Source: Gammaproteobacteria bacterium
Lineage (GTDB): Bacteria; Pseudomonadota; Gammaproteobacteria; Pseudomonadales; Pseudohongiellaceae
Assembly: GCA_002706685.1 (NCBI GenBank)
Contig: PALV01000015.1
Span: 1-64,000, forward strand
Length of the DNA stretch: 64,000 bases
Direction of reading: 5' to 3'
Shown: in pieces, positions 23,652 to 32,970 of the stretch
Numbering within the stretch: position 1 is the first letter of the stretch
How the letters are laid out: the number at the start of each line of letters is the position of its first letter
The notes under the pieces: model-generated
Seen by the model: the letters and a program-made list of their open reading frames with translations, nothing else
Told to the model about the DNA's origin: nothing
Databases searched by the model: none
Translations under genes and position numbers: made by a program

Positions 23652-24845
23652 TTAAACTCCCTGTATTGTCATTGATGCGTTAATTAGATTTTCAAATGCG
23701 CTTCCATCACGCCGTGTCAGGTTCGGCACGTAGCGTGAGTAAACCCGAAATAACATCTCTGTACTGGCATGTCCTAATTGCCGCGCAATCCATTCCGGAC
23801 TTTCCCCAGCCGCCAACCAGAGTGTGGCTGCGGTATGTCTGGTTTGATAAGGGTTGCGCAGTCGCAGCCCCAAGTGACGCAGCAGTGGATACCAGACGCG
23901 TCGAGAAAAGTTGCGCTGACACAGCGGTGTCCCTGTATTCGTGCAGAACACATAATCGTTTTCACCGGTATTCGCCTTCTGGCGTTTGAGTGCCTGGAGA
24001 ACGATTTCTGACATTTCAATATCGCGCTGACTACTGTCCGTTTTTGTGTAATTGACCTTGTTCTTCACCAGCGTCTCACGCACGGAAATCAGTTTTTTAT
24101 CCAGATCAACGTATCGCCACCGCAAACCATCGATCTCAGCTGGACGCATGCCGGTGAAAAAGCGGGTAATCAGATAGTCTTTGAAATCTGGCCGCACAGT
24201 TTCAATGATTTTCTGAATCTCCTCCAGGCTGAAGGGGTCGATGTCTGACTTGGGTACTTTCAGCAGTTTTAGACTGCTTGCCGGTGATACAAACTCAAAC
24301 CGTTCGGCGGCTTCCTGCAGGATCATCCGCATAATTTTCAGATGCCGGTTGATATGATCCGGAGATAAAGCTTTGCCGTTTTTTTTGCGCACGTTCGCCA
24401 GATGGGCACGAAAACTCAACAGATCGGATTTGGTGATTGCTGTTATTGGCAGGCTGCCAAAGCGCTCCACGATTCGTCCGAACAGCAAGGCCTTGACGTT
24501 GCGACGATATGAGTCGCGCCAGGCTACGTTCATTTCTTCATACCAGGTGTTGGCGAATGACTCGAACGTGATGTTCTCCCCATTGTTGAGCACAGAGGCG
24601 ACGGCCATGGAGCGATGGCGTTTCAGTCGCTCGAACTCCTCAACGCGCGGACTGTTGGGGAAGTAGCGCGCATAGTCGAACTGATCCAGCAGAATCTCGG
24701 CGTTGATCCGACTCGCCAGTGCTTCCAGCTTCTTTCGGTTGGCTGGCGTATCCGGCAGGGATGTTTGTTCGCGGCAGCGCTTCTTCATGTAGTAGAAGTC
24801 AATAAACAAAGTATTGCTGCCAAGGCGGGTTCTGATCTTAGCCAC
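23652..24845 (-). CDS. Tyrosine integrase of the tRNA-Arg island (arm-binding DUF3596 type)
   Basis: A 397-residue integrase from GTG 24845, with AAGGAGG 8 bases upstream. Residues 1-60 form an arm-type DNA-binding domain of the DUF3596 kind, followed by a SAM-like core-binding domain (about 90-185). Catalytic residues: Arg234 (TGMRPAEI), Lys268, Arg336 in NPYQTRHTAA, His359 (QLGHA) and Tyr369 (FRVYSR). The first His of HxxR is Tyr333, as is usual in this subgroup. Lying next to tRNA-Arg, it is most likely the enzyme that inserted the island. Confidence 0.9.
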   Translation of the reverse strand: MAKIRTRLGSNTLFIDFYYMKKRCREQTSLPDTPANRKKLEALASRINAEILLDQFDYARYFPNSPRVEEFERLKRHRSMAVASVLNNGENITFESFANTWYEEMNVAWRDSYRRNVKALLFGRIVERFGSLPITAITKSDLLSFRAHLANVRKKNGKALSPDHINRHLKIMRMILQEAAERFEFVSPASSLKLLKVPKSDIDPFSLEEIQKIIETVRPDFKDYLITRFFTGMRPAEIDGLRWRYVDLDKKLISVRETLVKNKVNYTKTDSSQRDIEMSEIVLQALKRQKANTGENDYVFCTNTGTPLCQRNFSRRVWYPLLRHLGLRLRNPYQTRHTAATLWLAAGESPEWIARQLGHASTEMLFRVYSRYVPNLTRRDGSAFENLINASMTIQGV

Positions 24846-25071
24846 GTCGCAGACCTCCTTGCGCTATTGGGATGCCAAATGCGGCAGCAGAGGTCATTGC
24901 CATGTCTGTTTCGATGGATTCCCAGATGTATAGGATCTTTCGCCCACCGAATGGTCTGATGTAATGAACTCCTTCAATCAATACAGAGTCTTTCAAACGC
25001 TCGCGGATAGTTCTTGCGTCATATTTGATCCGTCGAGACAACTCATCCGTTGTCAAATATGTCTGTGACAT
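24838..25071 (-). CDS. Excisionase-like DNA-binding protein
   Basis: A 77-residue protein from ATG 25071 with a winged-helix start (YLTTDELSRRIKYDARTIRERLKDSVLIEGVHYIRPFGGRKILYIW), as in the small excisionase-type partners of DUF3596 integrases. It overlaps the integrase gene by 8 bp. It is the first gene of the minus-strand operon and probably sets the direction of recombination. Confidence 0.75.
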   Translation of the reverse strand: MSQTYLTTDELSRRIKYDARTIRERLKDSVLIEGVHYIRPFGGRKILYIWESIETDMAMTSAAAFGIPIAQGGLRRG

Positions 25072-25108
25072 AAACACCTTCCTTTAGTAGACTATGTTGG
25101 TTTCAGAA

Positions 25109-25177
25109 AGATCAAAATGATCTCCTGAAGAACATAATACACCGTAGAAGATCTTTTGCAAGCTATTTTGATCTCCT
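25109..25177. promoter_or_regulatory. Repeated operator sites between excisionase and Xre genes
   Basis: The region holds AGATCAAAATGATCT (25109-25123, perfect arms of 6 with a 3-base spacer), AAGATCTT (25148-25155) and TTTTGATCTCCT (25166-25177). TGATCTCCT occurs twice, 51 bp apart. All three contain GATC. These are likely binding sites of the divergent Xre repressor. GATC also makes Dam methylation a possible influence. Confidence 0.6.
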
Positions 25178-25201
25178 ATAGATAAAAAAGGTCTTTAGAA
25201 G

Positions 25202-25420
25202 ATGATTAAGTGCAATCTATCCAGGATACTGGGTGAGAAGAAATTAAAGATTGCTGACGTTGCGCGTGATACAGGTATCAATAGGGGCACCATTACGCGC
25301 CTGTATCAGGAAACTGCAGTTAGAGTTGAGTTCGACGTATTGGAGACTCTGTGTCGCTATTTGAATTGCGACATCAGTGAGTTGTTAGAGCTGACTGAAG
25401 AGAAGAGTGGGGCTCAATGA
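25202..25420 (+). CDS. Xre/Cro-type repressor
   Basis: A 72-residue protein that is almost entirely a Cro-type helix-turn-helix (KLKIADVARDTGINRGTITRLYQE) followed by the dimerisation-like LETLCRYLNCDISELLEL. It diverges from the excisionase-integrase operon across a 130-bp region with repeated GATC-containing sites and probably represses it. Confidence 0.8.
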   Translation: MIKCNLSRILGEKKLKIADVARDTGINRGTITRLYQETAVRVEFDVLETLCRYLNCDISELLELTEEKSGAQ

Positions 25421-25498
25421 GTCGTCACGGTTTGGGCACATTTTGGGCACAGCCAATTGTGAAAGTGACCAAGTTTTCTCGTAACCCATTGATTTAAT

Positions 25499-25575
25499 TG
25501 GTGCCCCGGGCAGGATTCGAACCTGCGACCTGCCCCTTAGGAGGGGGCCGCGCTATCCAGCTGTGCCACCGGGGC
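25499..25575 (-). tRNA. tRNA-Arg (anticodon CCT)
   Basis: Read on the minus strand: acceptor GCCCCGG pairs with CCGGGGC, then discriminator A and an encoded CCA (77 nt). The anticodon arm is CCCCUCCUAAGGGG with CCU in the loop, and the T arm contains GGTTCGAATCC. Its 3' end faces the integrase 650 bp away, the usual arrangement for an element inserted at a tRNA 3' end. No duplicate of this 3' end was found in the window. Confidence 0.95.
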
Positions 25576-25641
25576 ATGATTAGTTCGGTCGGCGGGTTTT
25601 GATAGCGGGCGAAGTATAACATGGTGTTCGGGCGCGTTGGG

Positions 25642-26664
25642 CTACATGGAGGCGGCGGCGGGCTCAGGTGTTTCCGGTTCGGCCCAGCGCTCTTTGATTT
25701 CCAGCAGTTCTGGCAGCTGCTGCAGGAACAGTTCCACCAGCTCAGGGTCGAAGTGCCGTCCAGCTTCTTCCTGAATCAGCGCGATAGCTTTTTCCACTGG
25801 CCAGGCCGGTTTGTAGGGGCGGGCGCTAACGAGTGCGTCGAACACATCAGCAATCGCAACGATACGGGCTTCGACGGGTATTTCTTCGCCTTTCAGGCCG
25901 TGTGGATATCCTGATCCGTCCCATTTTTCATGATGATACAGGGCGATCTGGCGCGCTGTGTGCAGCAGGCCGGTGGATTGTTCGCCAATAATGTGGGCGC
26001 CAATAACGGGGTGCTGCTTCATGACGTCCCACTCGGCTGCATCCAGTTTGCCTGGTTTGGCCAGAATAGCGTCAGGTATGCCGATTTTGCCGATGTCATG
26101 CATGGGGGCAGCGTGCAGCAGCTCTTCCTGAGCCGCCTCAGAGAAGCCAGCCGCTCTGGCCAGCACTCGGGAGAAGTGGCTCATGCGGATGACGTGCAGG
26201 CCAGTTTCGTTGTCTTTGTACTCGGCTGCCAGGCCCAGACGCTGCACGATCTGCAGGCGTGTCTCGCGCAGCTCATTGGTGTGTACCAGTGACAAATGAG
26301 TTTTTACACGGGCCCGGACTATAGCCGCGCTGATGGGTTTGGTGATGTAGTCCACAGCGCCACAGTCAAAGCCTTGTGTTTCGTCGGCTTCGTCGTTCAA
26401 CGCGGTCACAAAAATGACGGGAATTCGGTGGGTCCGCGAATTGGCCTTCAATTGCCGACAGGTATCGAAGCCGGTCAGTCCGGGCATCATCACATCCAGC
26501 AGAATAAGCTCAGGCTGCTCGCTTTCAGCCAGCTCCAGCGCCTTGCGGCCATCGCGGGCAAACAGTAATCGATAATCCTGCTGCAGAACCTGTCTGAGGA
26601 CCTGCAAGTTGACGGGTTCATCGTCAACCAGCAGCAGGGTCGGTCGATCGGCAGAAATAGTCAT
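25642..26664 (-). CDS. Response regulator with HD-GYP cyclic-di-GMP phosphodiesterase domain
   Basis: A 340-residue protein: receiver domain 1-125 with phospho-acceptor Asp57 ([10 protein letters not shown]) and an HD-GYP domain about 140-325 with [10 protein letters not shown] (189-198) and [11 protein letters not shown] (244-254). RpfG-like enzymes degrade cyclic-di-GMP when activated by phosphorylation. Its ATG overlaps the stop of the hybrid kinase gene upstream, so the two form a likely signalling pair with relevance to motility control. Confidence 0.92.
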   Translation of the reverse strand: MTISADRPTLLLVDDEPVNLQVLRQVLQQDYRLLFARDGRKALELAESEQPELILLDVMMPGLTGFDTCRQLKANSRTHRIPVIFVTALNDEADETQGFDCGAVDYITKPISAAIVRARVKTHLSLVHTNELRETRLQIVQRLGLAAEYKDNETGLHVIRMSHFSRVLARAAGFSEAAQEELLHAAPMHDIGKIGIPDAILAKPGKLDAAEWDVMKQHPVIGAHIIGEQSTGLLHTARQIALYHHEKWDGSGYPHGLKGEEIPVEARIVAIADVFDALVSARPYKPAWPVEKAIALIQEEAGRHFDPELVELFLQQLPELLEIKERWAEPETPEPAAASM

Positions 26665-29360
26665 GATGTAGTACCGTGCTGATTCTTTTCGGTGTCCAGA
26701 ATTTCAACGGCCTTGTCGAAATCAAAGTTGTCCAGAGCAGTAGTTAACTGACGTTGCAGCGACGCATTTAATCCCTTGGTGACTTGCTGCACGCTGCTTT
26801 CATTCAACTCGCCTCGACGCAGATCGTCGAGAAGCGTGTTGATTGCCCCAAGGTGTGAGGCGGTGTCCGTGGTAGATTTCCGGGCGTCTTTAACCGGAGC
26901 GTCTGGTTCGGATTTTTCAGCGGCCTCCGGTGATGTAGCGGCTTCGCTCTGCGCCGTTGCGGCAACTTTTTCCAGCTCGTCTGCAATCTGGTCCATGACC
27001 TTTTGCTGGTCGCCTTCAGGCGCGGACTGCGCTGCTGAGAATTCCAGCTTGTGGCACAGAGCGGCCAAGGTCTCCAGACCAAGATTGCCTGCGCTGCCTT
27101 TAAGCTTGTGCAGCAGCATCGAGAGCTTTTTTTGATCGCGGTGCTGGAGCAGGTGTCGCAGCATTTTACTGACTGACTGGTGGTTACTGACAAACGATTG
27201 CAAGGCTTTGCCCAGTGCTTCATCGGAGCCCCAGCGCTGCCACGCCGCTTCTCTGTTGAAGTGACGCATCTCAGGTTTGTTGCTGGCCTCAAGGGCATCG
27301 CTGTTTGTCTTTTCAGCTGATCGACGTTGCTGATTGTTGTTAAGGCCGGCGTCAGTTCCGAGACCCATTACTTTTTCGATTTCATCGTTCAGTTGTGCAC
27401 GATCCAGCGGTTTGGAAGCGAACCCGTTCATGCCTGCGTTGCGGGCTGCCTGGCGATCGCGGTCCATGACGCTGGCAGTGAGGGCGATAACAGCAGTGGG
27501 CTGTTGACCCGTTTCACGTTCATATTCCCGAATGGCTTTTGTGGCCTGCAGACCGTCCATCACCGGCATCTGCACGTCCATCAATACCAGGTCGAATTTA
27601 GTCTGTTTGTACGCTTCAACAGCTTCTTCGCCATTACTGGCCAGGACCACTTCGTGCCCGGCATTGCGCAGCGTAATTTTTAACAGCTCAAGATTTTCGG
27701 GCACGTCGTCAACAGCCAGCACTCGCAGGAACTGATTCTGGCTGTCGGCATTGCGGACCGGAGCTTCGGGCAGGCGGGCCTTTGGCAGAGGCAGTTTGAC
27801 TGTGAACGTAGAACCAGTACCCGGTGTGCTCTCGGCAAAGATGTCGCCTCCCATCAATTGTGCAAGCTGTAGAGCAATGGTTGTGCCCAGACCGGTGCCA
27901 CCAAAGCGGCGGCTCATGGTGGCGTCGGCCTGCGCAAATGGATCGAATATCGCTTCCAGTCTATCAGCGGCTATGCCGATTCCGGTATCCATGACACAAA
28001 GCGACACTTCTTTATCCGAGCCACTTACAAGCAGGACCACGCCGCCTTGCTCCGTGAATTTGACCGCGTTGCTCAACAAATTAAGCAGCACCTGCCGAAC
28101 ACGCAGCGGGTCGCCCAGGTAGACGTCGTTGTTCGCCTGATACTGCAGCTCCAGTGTGATGCCCTTGTTCTCTGCCTGCAGCGCAAGGACCTCTGTCGTG
28201 TCCTCACACAGCTGTCTCAGAGAAAATGCCTGAGCTTCCAGTTCAATGGCGCCGCGTTCAAGTTTAGCGGTGTCCAGGATGTCATTGAGCAGACGCAACA
28301 GGGATCGTGCCGAGCGATGCACGGTGCTGGCATGGCGATACTGCTGCTCGTCCAGGGGCGTATCCAGCAGCAATTCGCTGAAGCCGATGATGGCATTCAT
28401 CGGGGTGCGGATTTCGTGACTCATATTGGCAAGAAAGGTGCTTTTTGCCTCTGCAGCTCGCTCGGCCTGATCGCGTGCGCTGCGCAGATGCTGTTCGAGG
28501 ATCTTGCGCTCATCAATATCCGCCAGCAGCCGGGCCTCGCTGTCCTGTACCTGATTCAACAGGTCGCGATAACGAAGGGCACCATTGGTGGCGGCTACAA
28601 CAACGGTCAGTGCCAGCACGGCAAAGCCAATGCCCAGCGCCAGTGGGGTGTTGTCTGCCGATACGCCAAGTGTCAGTTGCTCATGGCCAACAAAACGGGC
28701 TGCCAGCATTCCGGTGTAGTGCATGCTGGTAATGGCAAAGCCCATGCCAATGCCGCCCAGGACCAGTGATGTGCTGGTCGCAAGATTCAAGAGCCGGCGC
28801 AGGCCATAATGCAGCCACAGTGCCAGCATGGCCATCACCACGGCTACAACGATTGATACGCCGAACAGAACCGGGTCGTAGCGCAGGTCTGCCTCCATGC
28901 GCATAGCGAACATGCCGACGTAGTGCATTGCGCCAATGCCCGCTCCAACCAGCAGGCCGCCGAGCAGGATGACGGGCAGCGTCTGCCGTGAAGCGGAGAG
29001 TATGGACAAAGCTATGGCTGAGGCGAGCAAAGCGGGTAACACGGAGGCGAGCGTCAGATATGGATCGTAGCTGACGGCTATTGGCAGCTGGAAAGACAGC
29101 ATACCGATGAAATGCATTGCCCAAATGCCAAAGGCGAGTGTAACTGCACCTGACAGCAGGGCTATGCGCGCACTGGCTGGACTGGGTGCGTTACGACTCA
29201 TACTGGCGAGTTGTAATGCGAAGCCCGAAGCCAGTATCGCAACTACCAGAGACAGCAGCATCAGGCCAAATTGATGGTGACCCATCAATAGTTGTGACCG
29301 CTGATCGGTAGGGATGGAAAACAGACTGAGCAAAACAGGCTCCGGATGGTCCAGAAACAA
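26661..29360 (-). CDS. MHYT-sensor hybrid histidine kinase with receiver and HPt domains
   Basis: An 899-residue membrane protein. Residues about 25-260 form seven hydrophobic segments with three MHYT-type motifs (MHFIGM 82-87, MHYVGM 145-150, MHYTGM 213-218), proposed to bind copper and sense a diatomic gas. Then HisKA with His315 (MSHEIRTP), a HATPase domain ([15 protein letters not shown]), a receiver ([13 protein letters not shown]) and an HPt domain ([12 protein letters not shown]). It forms a complete phosphorelay that can pass phosphate to the downstream HD-GYP regulator. Confidence 0.92.
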   Translation of the reverse strand: MFLDHPEPVLLSLFSIPTDQRSQLLMGHHQFGLMLLSLVVAILASGFALQLASMSRNAPSPASARIALLSGAVTLAFGIWAMHFIGMLSFQLPIAVSYDPYLTLASVLPALLASAIALSILSASRQTLPVILLGGLLVGAGIGAMHYVGMFAMRMEADLRYDPVLFGVSIVVAVVMAMLALWLHYGLRRLLNLATSTSLVLGGIGMGFAITSMHYTGMLAARFVGHEQLTLGVSADNTPLALGIGFAVLALTVVVAATNGALRYRDLLNQVQDSEARLLADIDERKILEQHLRSARDQAERAAEAKSTFLANMSHEIRTPMNAIIGFSELLLDTPLDEQQYRHASTVHRSARSLLRLLNDILDTAKLERGAIELEAQAFSLRQLCEDTTEVLALQAENKGITLELQYQANNDVYLGDPLRVRQVLLNLLSNAVKFTEQGGVVLLVSGSDKEVSLCVMDTGIGIAADRLEAIFDPFAQADATMSRRFGGTGLGTTIALQLAQLMGGDIFAESTPGTGSTFTVKLPLPKARLPEAPVRNADSQNQFLRVLAVDDVPENLELLKITLRNAGHEVVLASNGEEAVEAYKQTKFDLVLMDVQMPVMDGLQATKAIREYERETGQQPTAVIALTASVMDRDRQAARNAGMNGFASKPLDRAQLNDEIEKVMGLGTDAGLNNNQQRRSAEKTNSDALEASNKPEMRHFNREAAWQRWGSDEALGKALQSFVSNHQSVSKMLRHLLQHRDQKKLSMLLHKLKGSAGNLGLETLAALCHKLEFSAAQSAPEGDQQKVMDQIADELEKVAATAQSEAATSPEAAEKSEPDAPVKDARKSTTDTASHLGAINTLLDDLRRGELNESSVQQVTKGLNASLQRQLTTALDNFDFDKAVEILDTEKNQHGTTS

Positions 29361-29466
29361 AACTCACACGATAGAATATAAAGTACGTCGGCAGACGTAT
29401 CGCAAAGTTTAATCTGGAGGAAAAAGGCTCAGACTAATCTGAATTGCGCAGGGTGTAAATCCGGAG

Positions 29467-29703
29467 CTAGCGGGCGGCTGCGTGGCAGGCCATGTGCTGT
29501 ATGACGCCAGGCTTCTGACAGGCCAGTTTGCAAATGCGGTACTGGTACTGTCGGGCGCTGGGATCGAGCTCGCTGGCTTCATCGATAGCCGCTTCCAGGT
29601 CGGCCTGTGCCGCTCTGCGGGTCAGATAGGGGCCGGAGATGTTGACCTGAAGTGCGGGTTCTTCGGGGTCAGTCGCTACGATATAAAAATTTTCCAGATT
29701 CAT
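29467..29703 (-). CDS. Small conserved-type protein, unknown function
   Basis: A 78-residue protein (MNLENFYIVATDPEEPALQVNIS..., with a helical AAQADLEAAIDEASEL segment). Codon use and position between the kinase and glycosyltransferase genes support it being real, but I do not recognise the family. It is divergent from the downstream glycosyltransferase; the 255 bases between hold no other gene. Confidence 0.5.
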   Translation of the reverse strand: MNLENFYIVATDPEEPALQVNISGPYLTRRAAQADLEAAIDEASELDPSARQYQYRICKLACQKPGVIQHMACHAAAR

Positions 29704-29958
29704 CGCTACTACACGTTGTCTTTCATGAAGAGAACGGCTGCAAAGCCAATTTATTTCGGTGTGGCTGGCTTGTGGCCGGCGACCGATAATGGCGCGGTAT
29801 TATCCGCCTTTATTTTGCCTTCGCATAGCCCTGTTACACACTTTTTTGCTGATTTCCTTTACAACACCGATTATCAGCATCCGGTCCTGAACACAGGCTG
29901 AATCACCTGACGGAAATCACCATTTACAGCCGCCGCGTGGCAGAGTAATCTGCGCGGC

Positions 29959-31284
29959 GTGTCTGCGATCAGTATCATCATTCCGGTATTCAACGAGTCA
30001 CTGGCTATACGTCGCCAGCTTCCTGCTTTGTATCGGCTGAAACAGGCGGGTCATGAGTTGATAATTGCCGATGGTGGCAGTCATGACGACTCCTTGCAAG
30101 TGGCGGGCGATGTCGCTGACCATATAATTGTCACTACACCGCCAGGTCGTGCCCGACAGATGGCCGCAGGCATCGAATTAGCCAGCCACGACATCCTGCT
30201 GTTCCTCCATATCGATACAATTTTGCCGGAAGCGGCAGCGCAGCTGATTACCTTGGGGCTGCAGAGCAGCGGCCGGCTTTGGGGCCGGTTTGACGTGCAT
30301 CTCGATGGTGAGTCCAGGGGCTTGCCTATGGTCGCCTGGCTGATGAACTTGCGGTCGCGGCTGACATCAGTGGCAACGGGCGACCAGGCCATCTTTGTGA
30401 GTCGCGAGCTGTTGGATCGTGTCGGAGGCATGCCGGATATGCCCTTGATGGAAGACATTGCCCTGAGCAAGCGGCTGCGCCGATCTGGCAGGCCCTTGAA
30501 TATCAAGGTCAGAGCCATCAGCTCAGGGCGCCGATGGGACCGGCATGGGCTCTGGAAAACTATCGGATTGATGTGGTGGCTGCGCCTGATGTACGTATTG
30601 GGTGTCTCGCCCGCAAGACTGCATCAGCGATATTACGGGCAGATGCGCCGACACGAATGCGATCGCGCCAGGTTGTTGTTATTTGCCAAGACGCCACGCC
30701 AGGGCCAGGTTAAAACACGCCTGCAGCCATTACTGGGGGAAGAAGGGGCGCTGCGTCTGCATCAGCAGCTGATAGCACGGGCATGGCGGGAGCTGGGCCA
30801 TCAAACCCTGCTGCCGGCGCAATTGTGGGCGTCTGAACCGGGGCAAGAGGCGTTCTTTGAGGGGCTGGGAGCTGCGGGATTTGTTTTTTATCAATCCGGC
30901 GCGAGTCTGGGCGAGAGAATGGCACACGCTGCGCAGCACACGCTGGCGCACATGGAAGCAGTGGTGATCGTGGGTTCGGATTGTCCGTCGGTTGACCTGC
31001 CATATGTCAGGCAGGCACTGGACTGCCTGAGGCAGGGTGTGCCGGTTGTGCTGGGACCCGCCGAGGACGGAGGTTATGTCCTTATCGGCTTGTCGGCACC
31101 GCTTGCGAGTGAGACGCTGACTGCTCTATTTTCAGAAATCACATGGGGAAGCGGTCAGGTTATGGAGCAGACCCGGCAGCGATTGAAGTCGGCAGGGATA
31201 TCCTGGGCCGAGCTGGAACCGCGCTGGGATGTCGATCGCCCTGAGGATCTGACGAGGTTGGAGGCGCTGCTGGCTGAAAGCTAA
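29959..31284 (+). CDS. Fused glycosyltransferase family 2 / DUF2064 (CofC-like) protein
   Basis: A 441-residue protein from GTG 29959. Residues 1-225 are a TIGR04283-type glycosyltransferase 2 (ISIIIPVFNESLAI, LIIADGGSHDDSL, GRARQMAAGIELASHDILLFLHIDT, ATGDQAIFVSRE). Residues about 232-441 are a TIGR04282/DUF2064 domain (LLLFAKTPRQGQVKTRL, VVIVGSDCPSVDL, GPAEDGGYVLIGL). The two are usually separate adjacent genes, so this is a fusion. Substrates are not known. Its end overlaps the convergent YcgR gene by 4 bp. Confidence 0.85.
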   Translation: MSAISIIIPVFNESLAIRRQLPALYRLKQAGHELIIADGGSHDDSLQVAGDVADHIIVTTPPGRARQMAAGIELASHDILLFLHIDTILPEAAAQLITLGLQSSGRLWGRFDVHLDGESRGLPMVAWLMNLRSRLTSVATGDQAIFVSRELLDRVGGMPDMPLMEDIALSKRLRRSGRPLNIKVRAISSGRRWDRHGLWKTIGLMWWLRLMYVLGVSPARLHQRYYGQMRRHECDRARLLLFAKTPRQGQVKTRLQPLLGEEGALRLHQQLIARAWRELGHQTLLPAQLWASEPGQEAFFEGLGAAGFVFYQSGASLGERMAHAAQHTLAHMEAVVIVGSDCPSVDLPYVRQALDCLRQGVPVVLGPAEDGGYVLIGLSAPLASETLTALFSEITWGSGQVMEQTRQRLKSAGISWAELEPRWDVDRPEDLTRLEALLAES

Positions 31285-31988
31285 TCGACGATACTGTTGC
31301 GTTGCAGCTGGGTGACAAAGCGGTTAATGCTGACCTGATCCTGGCGGCCCAGATTCCCGAACTGGAATCCACAGATAGTCTGATTGGTTTCCTGCGCGAA
31401 TTGTGAGTAAACCGCCTCGACGGGGCAATCAAGGGTATGTTCAACCAGAGCCAATTCCATTTTTGCCTGCATCGACTCCAGCATTTCGAAGTCTGGCTTA
31501 AGCCTTCCTTCCACGACAACCCGGAATCCGGTGGCCGACATGTTCTGTAACCGCCCTTTGACCTTGGGAAGTTCATTTTTACGAGTCAAAACGACGTCTG
31601 TTGACATCGTTGTCGGGACCCAGGCACGGAATGCATCACGTCGCTGCAGATAAAGCAATCGTTCCGGAAATGCGACTTCGTAGAATTCACCATCGCGATC
31701 GACGCCAACCCGCTTAACCACCAGGTCCTTGGCGTGAACACGAATTCCATTGATGGAAGCGTAGATTGCAAATGGGTCTCCCTCAATTGCCCGCTTGTGT
31801 GCAACCGGCAGTGAAAATTCATCGAGGTGAAACACTTTTTCGCGCAGATTGACGTGCAGTACGATAGTGCTGAACGGAGTCGTCAGTGACTGGAACTGGA
31901 TATTGATGGGAGAGCGGTCAGCCTGTAATGTCCTGAGCACACTAAAAATATCGCCCGCCGAGGTGTAGTATCGTTCACTGCCTGTCAT
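31281..31988 (-). CDS. ycgR: YcgR-family PilZ flagellar brake protein
   Basis: A 235-residue protein with an N-terminal YcgR domain (about 10-110) and a C-terminal PilZ domain. Cyclic-di-GMP binding motifs are visible: RRDAFR (RxxxR) near residue 116 and NMSATG (D/NxSxxG) near 149. YcgR slows flagellar rotation when bound to cyclic-di-GMP. It is next to flgN and flgM in the same direction, as in many gammaproteobacteria, and links to the HD-GYP enzyme upstream in the window. Confidence 0.88.
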   Translation of the reverse strand: MTGSERYYTSAGDIFSVLRTLQADRSPINIQFQSLTTPFSTIVLHVNLREKVFHLDEFSLPVAHKRAIEGDPFAIYASINGIRVHAKDLVVKRVGVDRDGEFYEVAFPERLLYLQRRDAFRAWVPTTMSTDVVLTRKNELPKVKGRLQNMSATGFRVVVEGRLKPDFEMLESMQAKMELALVEHTLDCPVEAVYSQFAQETNQTICGFQFGNLGRQDQVSINRFVTQLQRNSIVD

Positions 31989-32005
31989 GGTATGTCCGTT
32001 GTTAT

Positions 32006-32479
32006 TCAGGCATTGCCAAGATCGCGTTTGATGGTGCTAGAACCGGTGGTGCCATGGCTATTGTAAACATTCTCCAGCGGTTGGGAACCATGAAGAATCG
32101 CCAGTGCACGCTGGGTGTTAAGCTTGCTGCGGTGCACGATTATTTTGTTGGTTTCACTCAACTCGCGGCATTGTTGCAGCCGGTGCTCAATTGCATCAAG
32201 CAGGTCAACCGCGTGAGAACTGTTCTGTTTGAGCAGTGCTTTAAGCTGGGTCAGGCTGGTCTGGCTGGCAGGCAGGCCAGCCTTCTGTAGAAGTTGCCGG
32301 CGTCGGAAATCATTGTTTTCGATGGCACCCAGCAGCGTTTGTTTTTTTTGCAGCAGGCTGTTGAGCTGATCCAGGTCCCGCTTTTCCAGACAACTACGCT
32401 CCGCCTGCAGTACTTCGTACAAGGCATCCAGTTTTTCGCGGTCATCTTGCAGCAGGTGCTGCAGTTCGTTGTCGCTCAT
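32006..32479 (-). CDS. flgN: FlgN chaperone for hook-associated proteins
   Basis: A 157-residue helical protein (LLQDDREKLDALYEVLQAE, QKKQTLLGAIENNDFRRRQLL) with the FlgN family layout. FlgN binds FlgK and FlgL in the cytosol before export. It lies 9 bp after flgM, in the standard flgM-flgN operon. Confidence 0.85.
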   Translation of the reverse strand: MSDNELQHLLQDDREKLDALYEVLQAERSCLEKRDLDQLNSLLQKKQTLLGAIENNDFRRRQLLQKAGLPASQTSLTQLKALLKQNSSHAVDLLDAIEHRLQQCRELSETNKIIVHRSKLNTQRALAILHGSQPLENVYNSHGTTGSSTIKRDLGNA

Positions 32480-32488
32480 GCAATCCGT

Positions 32489-32815
32489 TTACAGGTTTTT
32501 CTCGAACGCCAGGATCTTGTCAGCAAGCCGAAGGCTGTCAACTGAATAGTTACCGGACTGTATCTTGTCACGCAGTTCACTGACACGCGCCGCGTCAGTA
32601 TCTGGCAGTGCACGAACGCTGCTTTCCAGCGCCTGCAGGTCAGTGGCACGGCTGCTGATCGAGACAGCATCCACTGCCTGGCTTTGAGCTTCGCCCTGAG
32701 AGTCGGTACGGCTGTGGCTGGTGTTGGCGCCAGTGGCTGCCTGACCGTCAGTCTGCTTGACAGTTGAACGACTGTCCGGAGCAGATGAAGAATTGCCGAT
32801 CGATGAAATAGCCAT
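32489..32815 (-). CDS. flgM: FlgM anti-sigma-28 factor
   Basis: A 108-residue protein. The N-terminal half is polar and disordered (SSIGNSSSAPDSRSTVKQTDG); the C-terminal half has the sigma-28-binding region (VDAVSISSRATDLQALES and VSELRDKIQSGNYSVDSLRLADKIL). ATG 32815 is preferred to the TTG two codons earlier. FlgM holds FliA until it is secreted through a complete hook. A sigma-28 promoter lies about 100 bp upstream. Confidence 0.9.
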   Translation of the reverse strand: MAISSIGNSSSAPDSRSTVKQTDGQAATGANTSHSRTDSQGEAQSQAVDAVSISSRATDLQALESSVRALPDTDAARVSELRDKIQSGNYSVDSLRLADKILAFEKNL

Positions 32816-32834
32816 AATCAAATACCTGTAATTA

Positions 32835-32870
32835 GCTGTCAGATGCTGTCAGATGCTGTCAGGAGACAGC
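32835..32870. repeat. Tandem GCTGTCAGAT repeat and hairpin in the flgM leader
   Basis: GCTGTCAGAT occurs in 2.6 tandem copies (32835-32860). The last copy forms a perfect hairpin GCTGTC-AGGA-GACAGC (32855-32870). Both lie between the sigma-28 promoter and the flgM start, so they would be in the 5' untranslated region. Confidence 0.7.
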
Positions 32871-32913
32871 GTTTAACGAGCTTCTCAAAAAGAGTATTAC
32901 CTTCCTGACCAAT

Positions 32914-32940
32914 GTAACGGCCGATAAATGTCTAACTTTA
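32914..32940 (-). promoter_or_regulatory. Sigma-28 (FliA) promoter of flgM
   Basis: On the minus strand: TAAAGTTA, an 11-base spacer, GCCGTTAC. This is close to the FliA consensus TAAAGTTT-N11-GCCGATAA. Autogenous sigma-28 control of flgM is well known. Confidence 0.75.
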
Positions 32941-32970
32941 GTGTTTTTGATGTGTTTTTGTCGTGTTGCG

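Noticed and set aside
25499..25530. Search for a second copy of the tRNA-Arg 3' end as left attachment site
   Set aside because: No copy longer than a few bases was seen in 1-25,498; the left end is probably outside the window.
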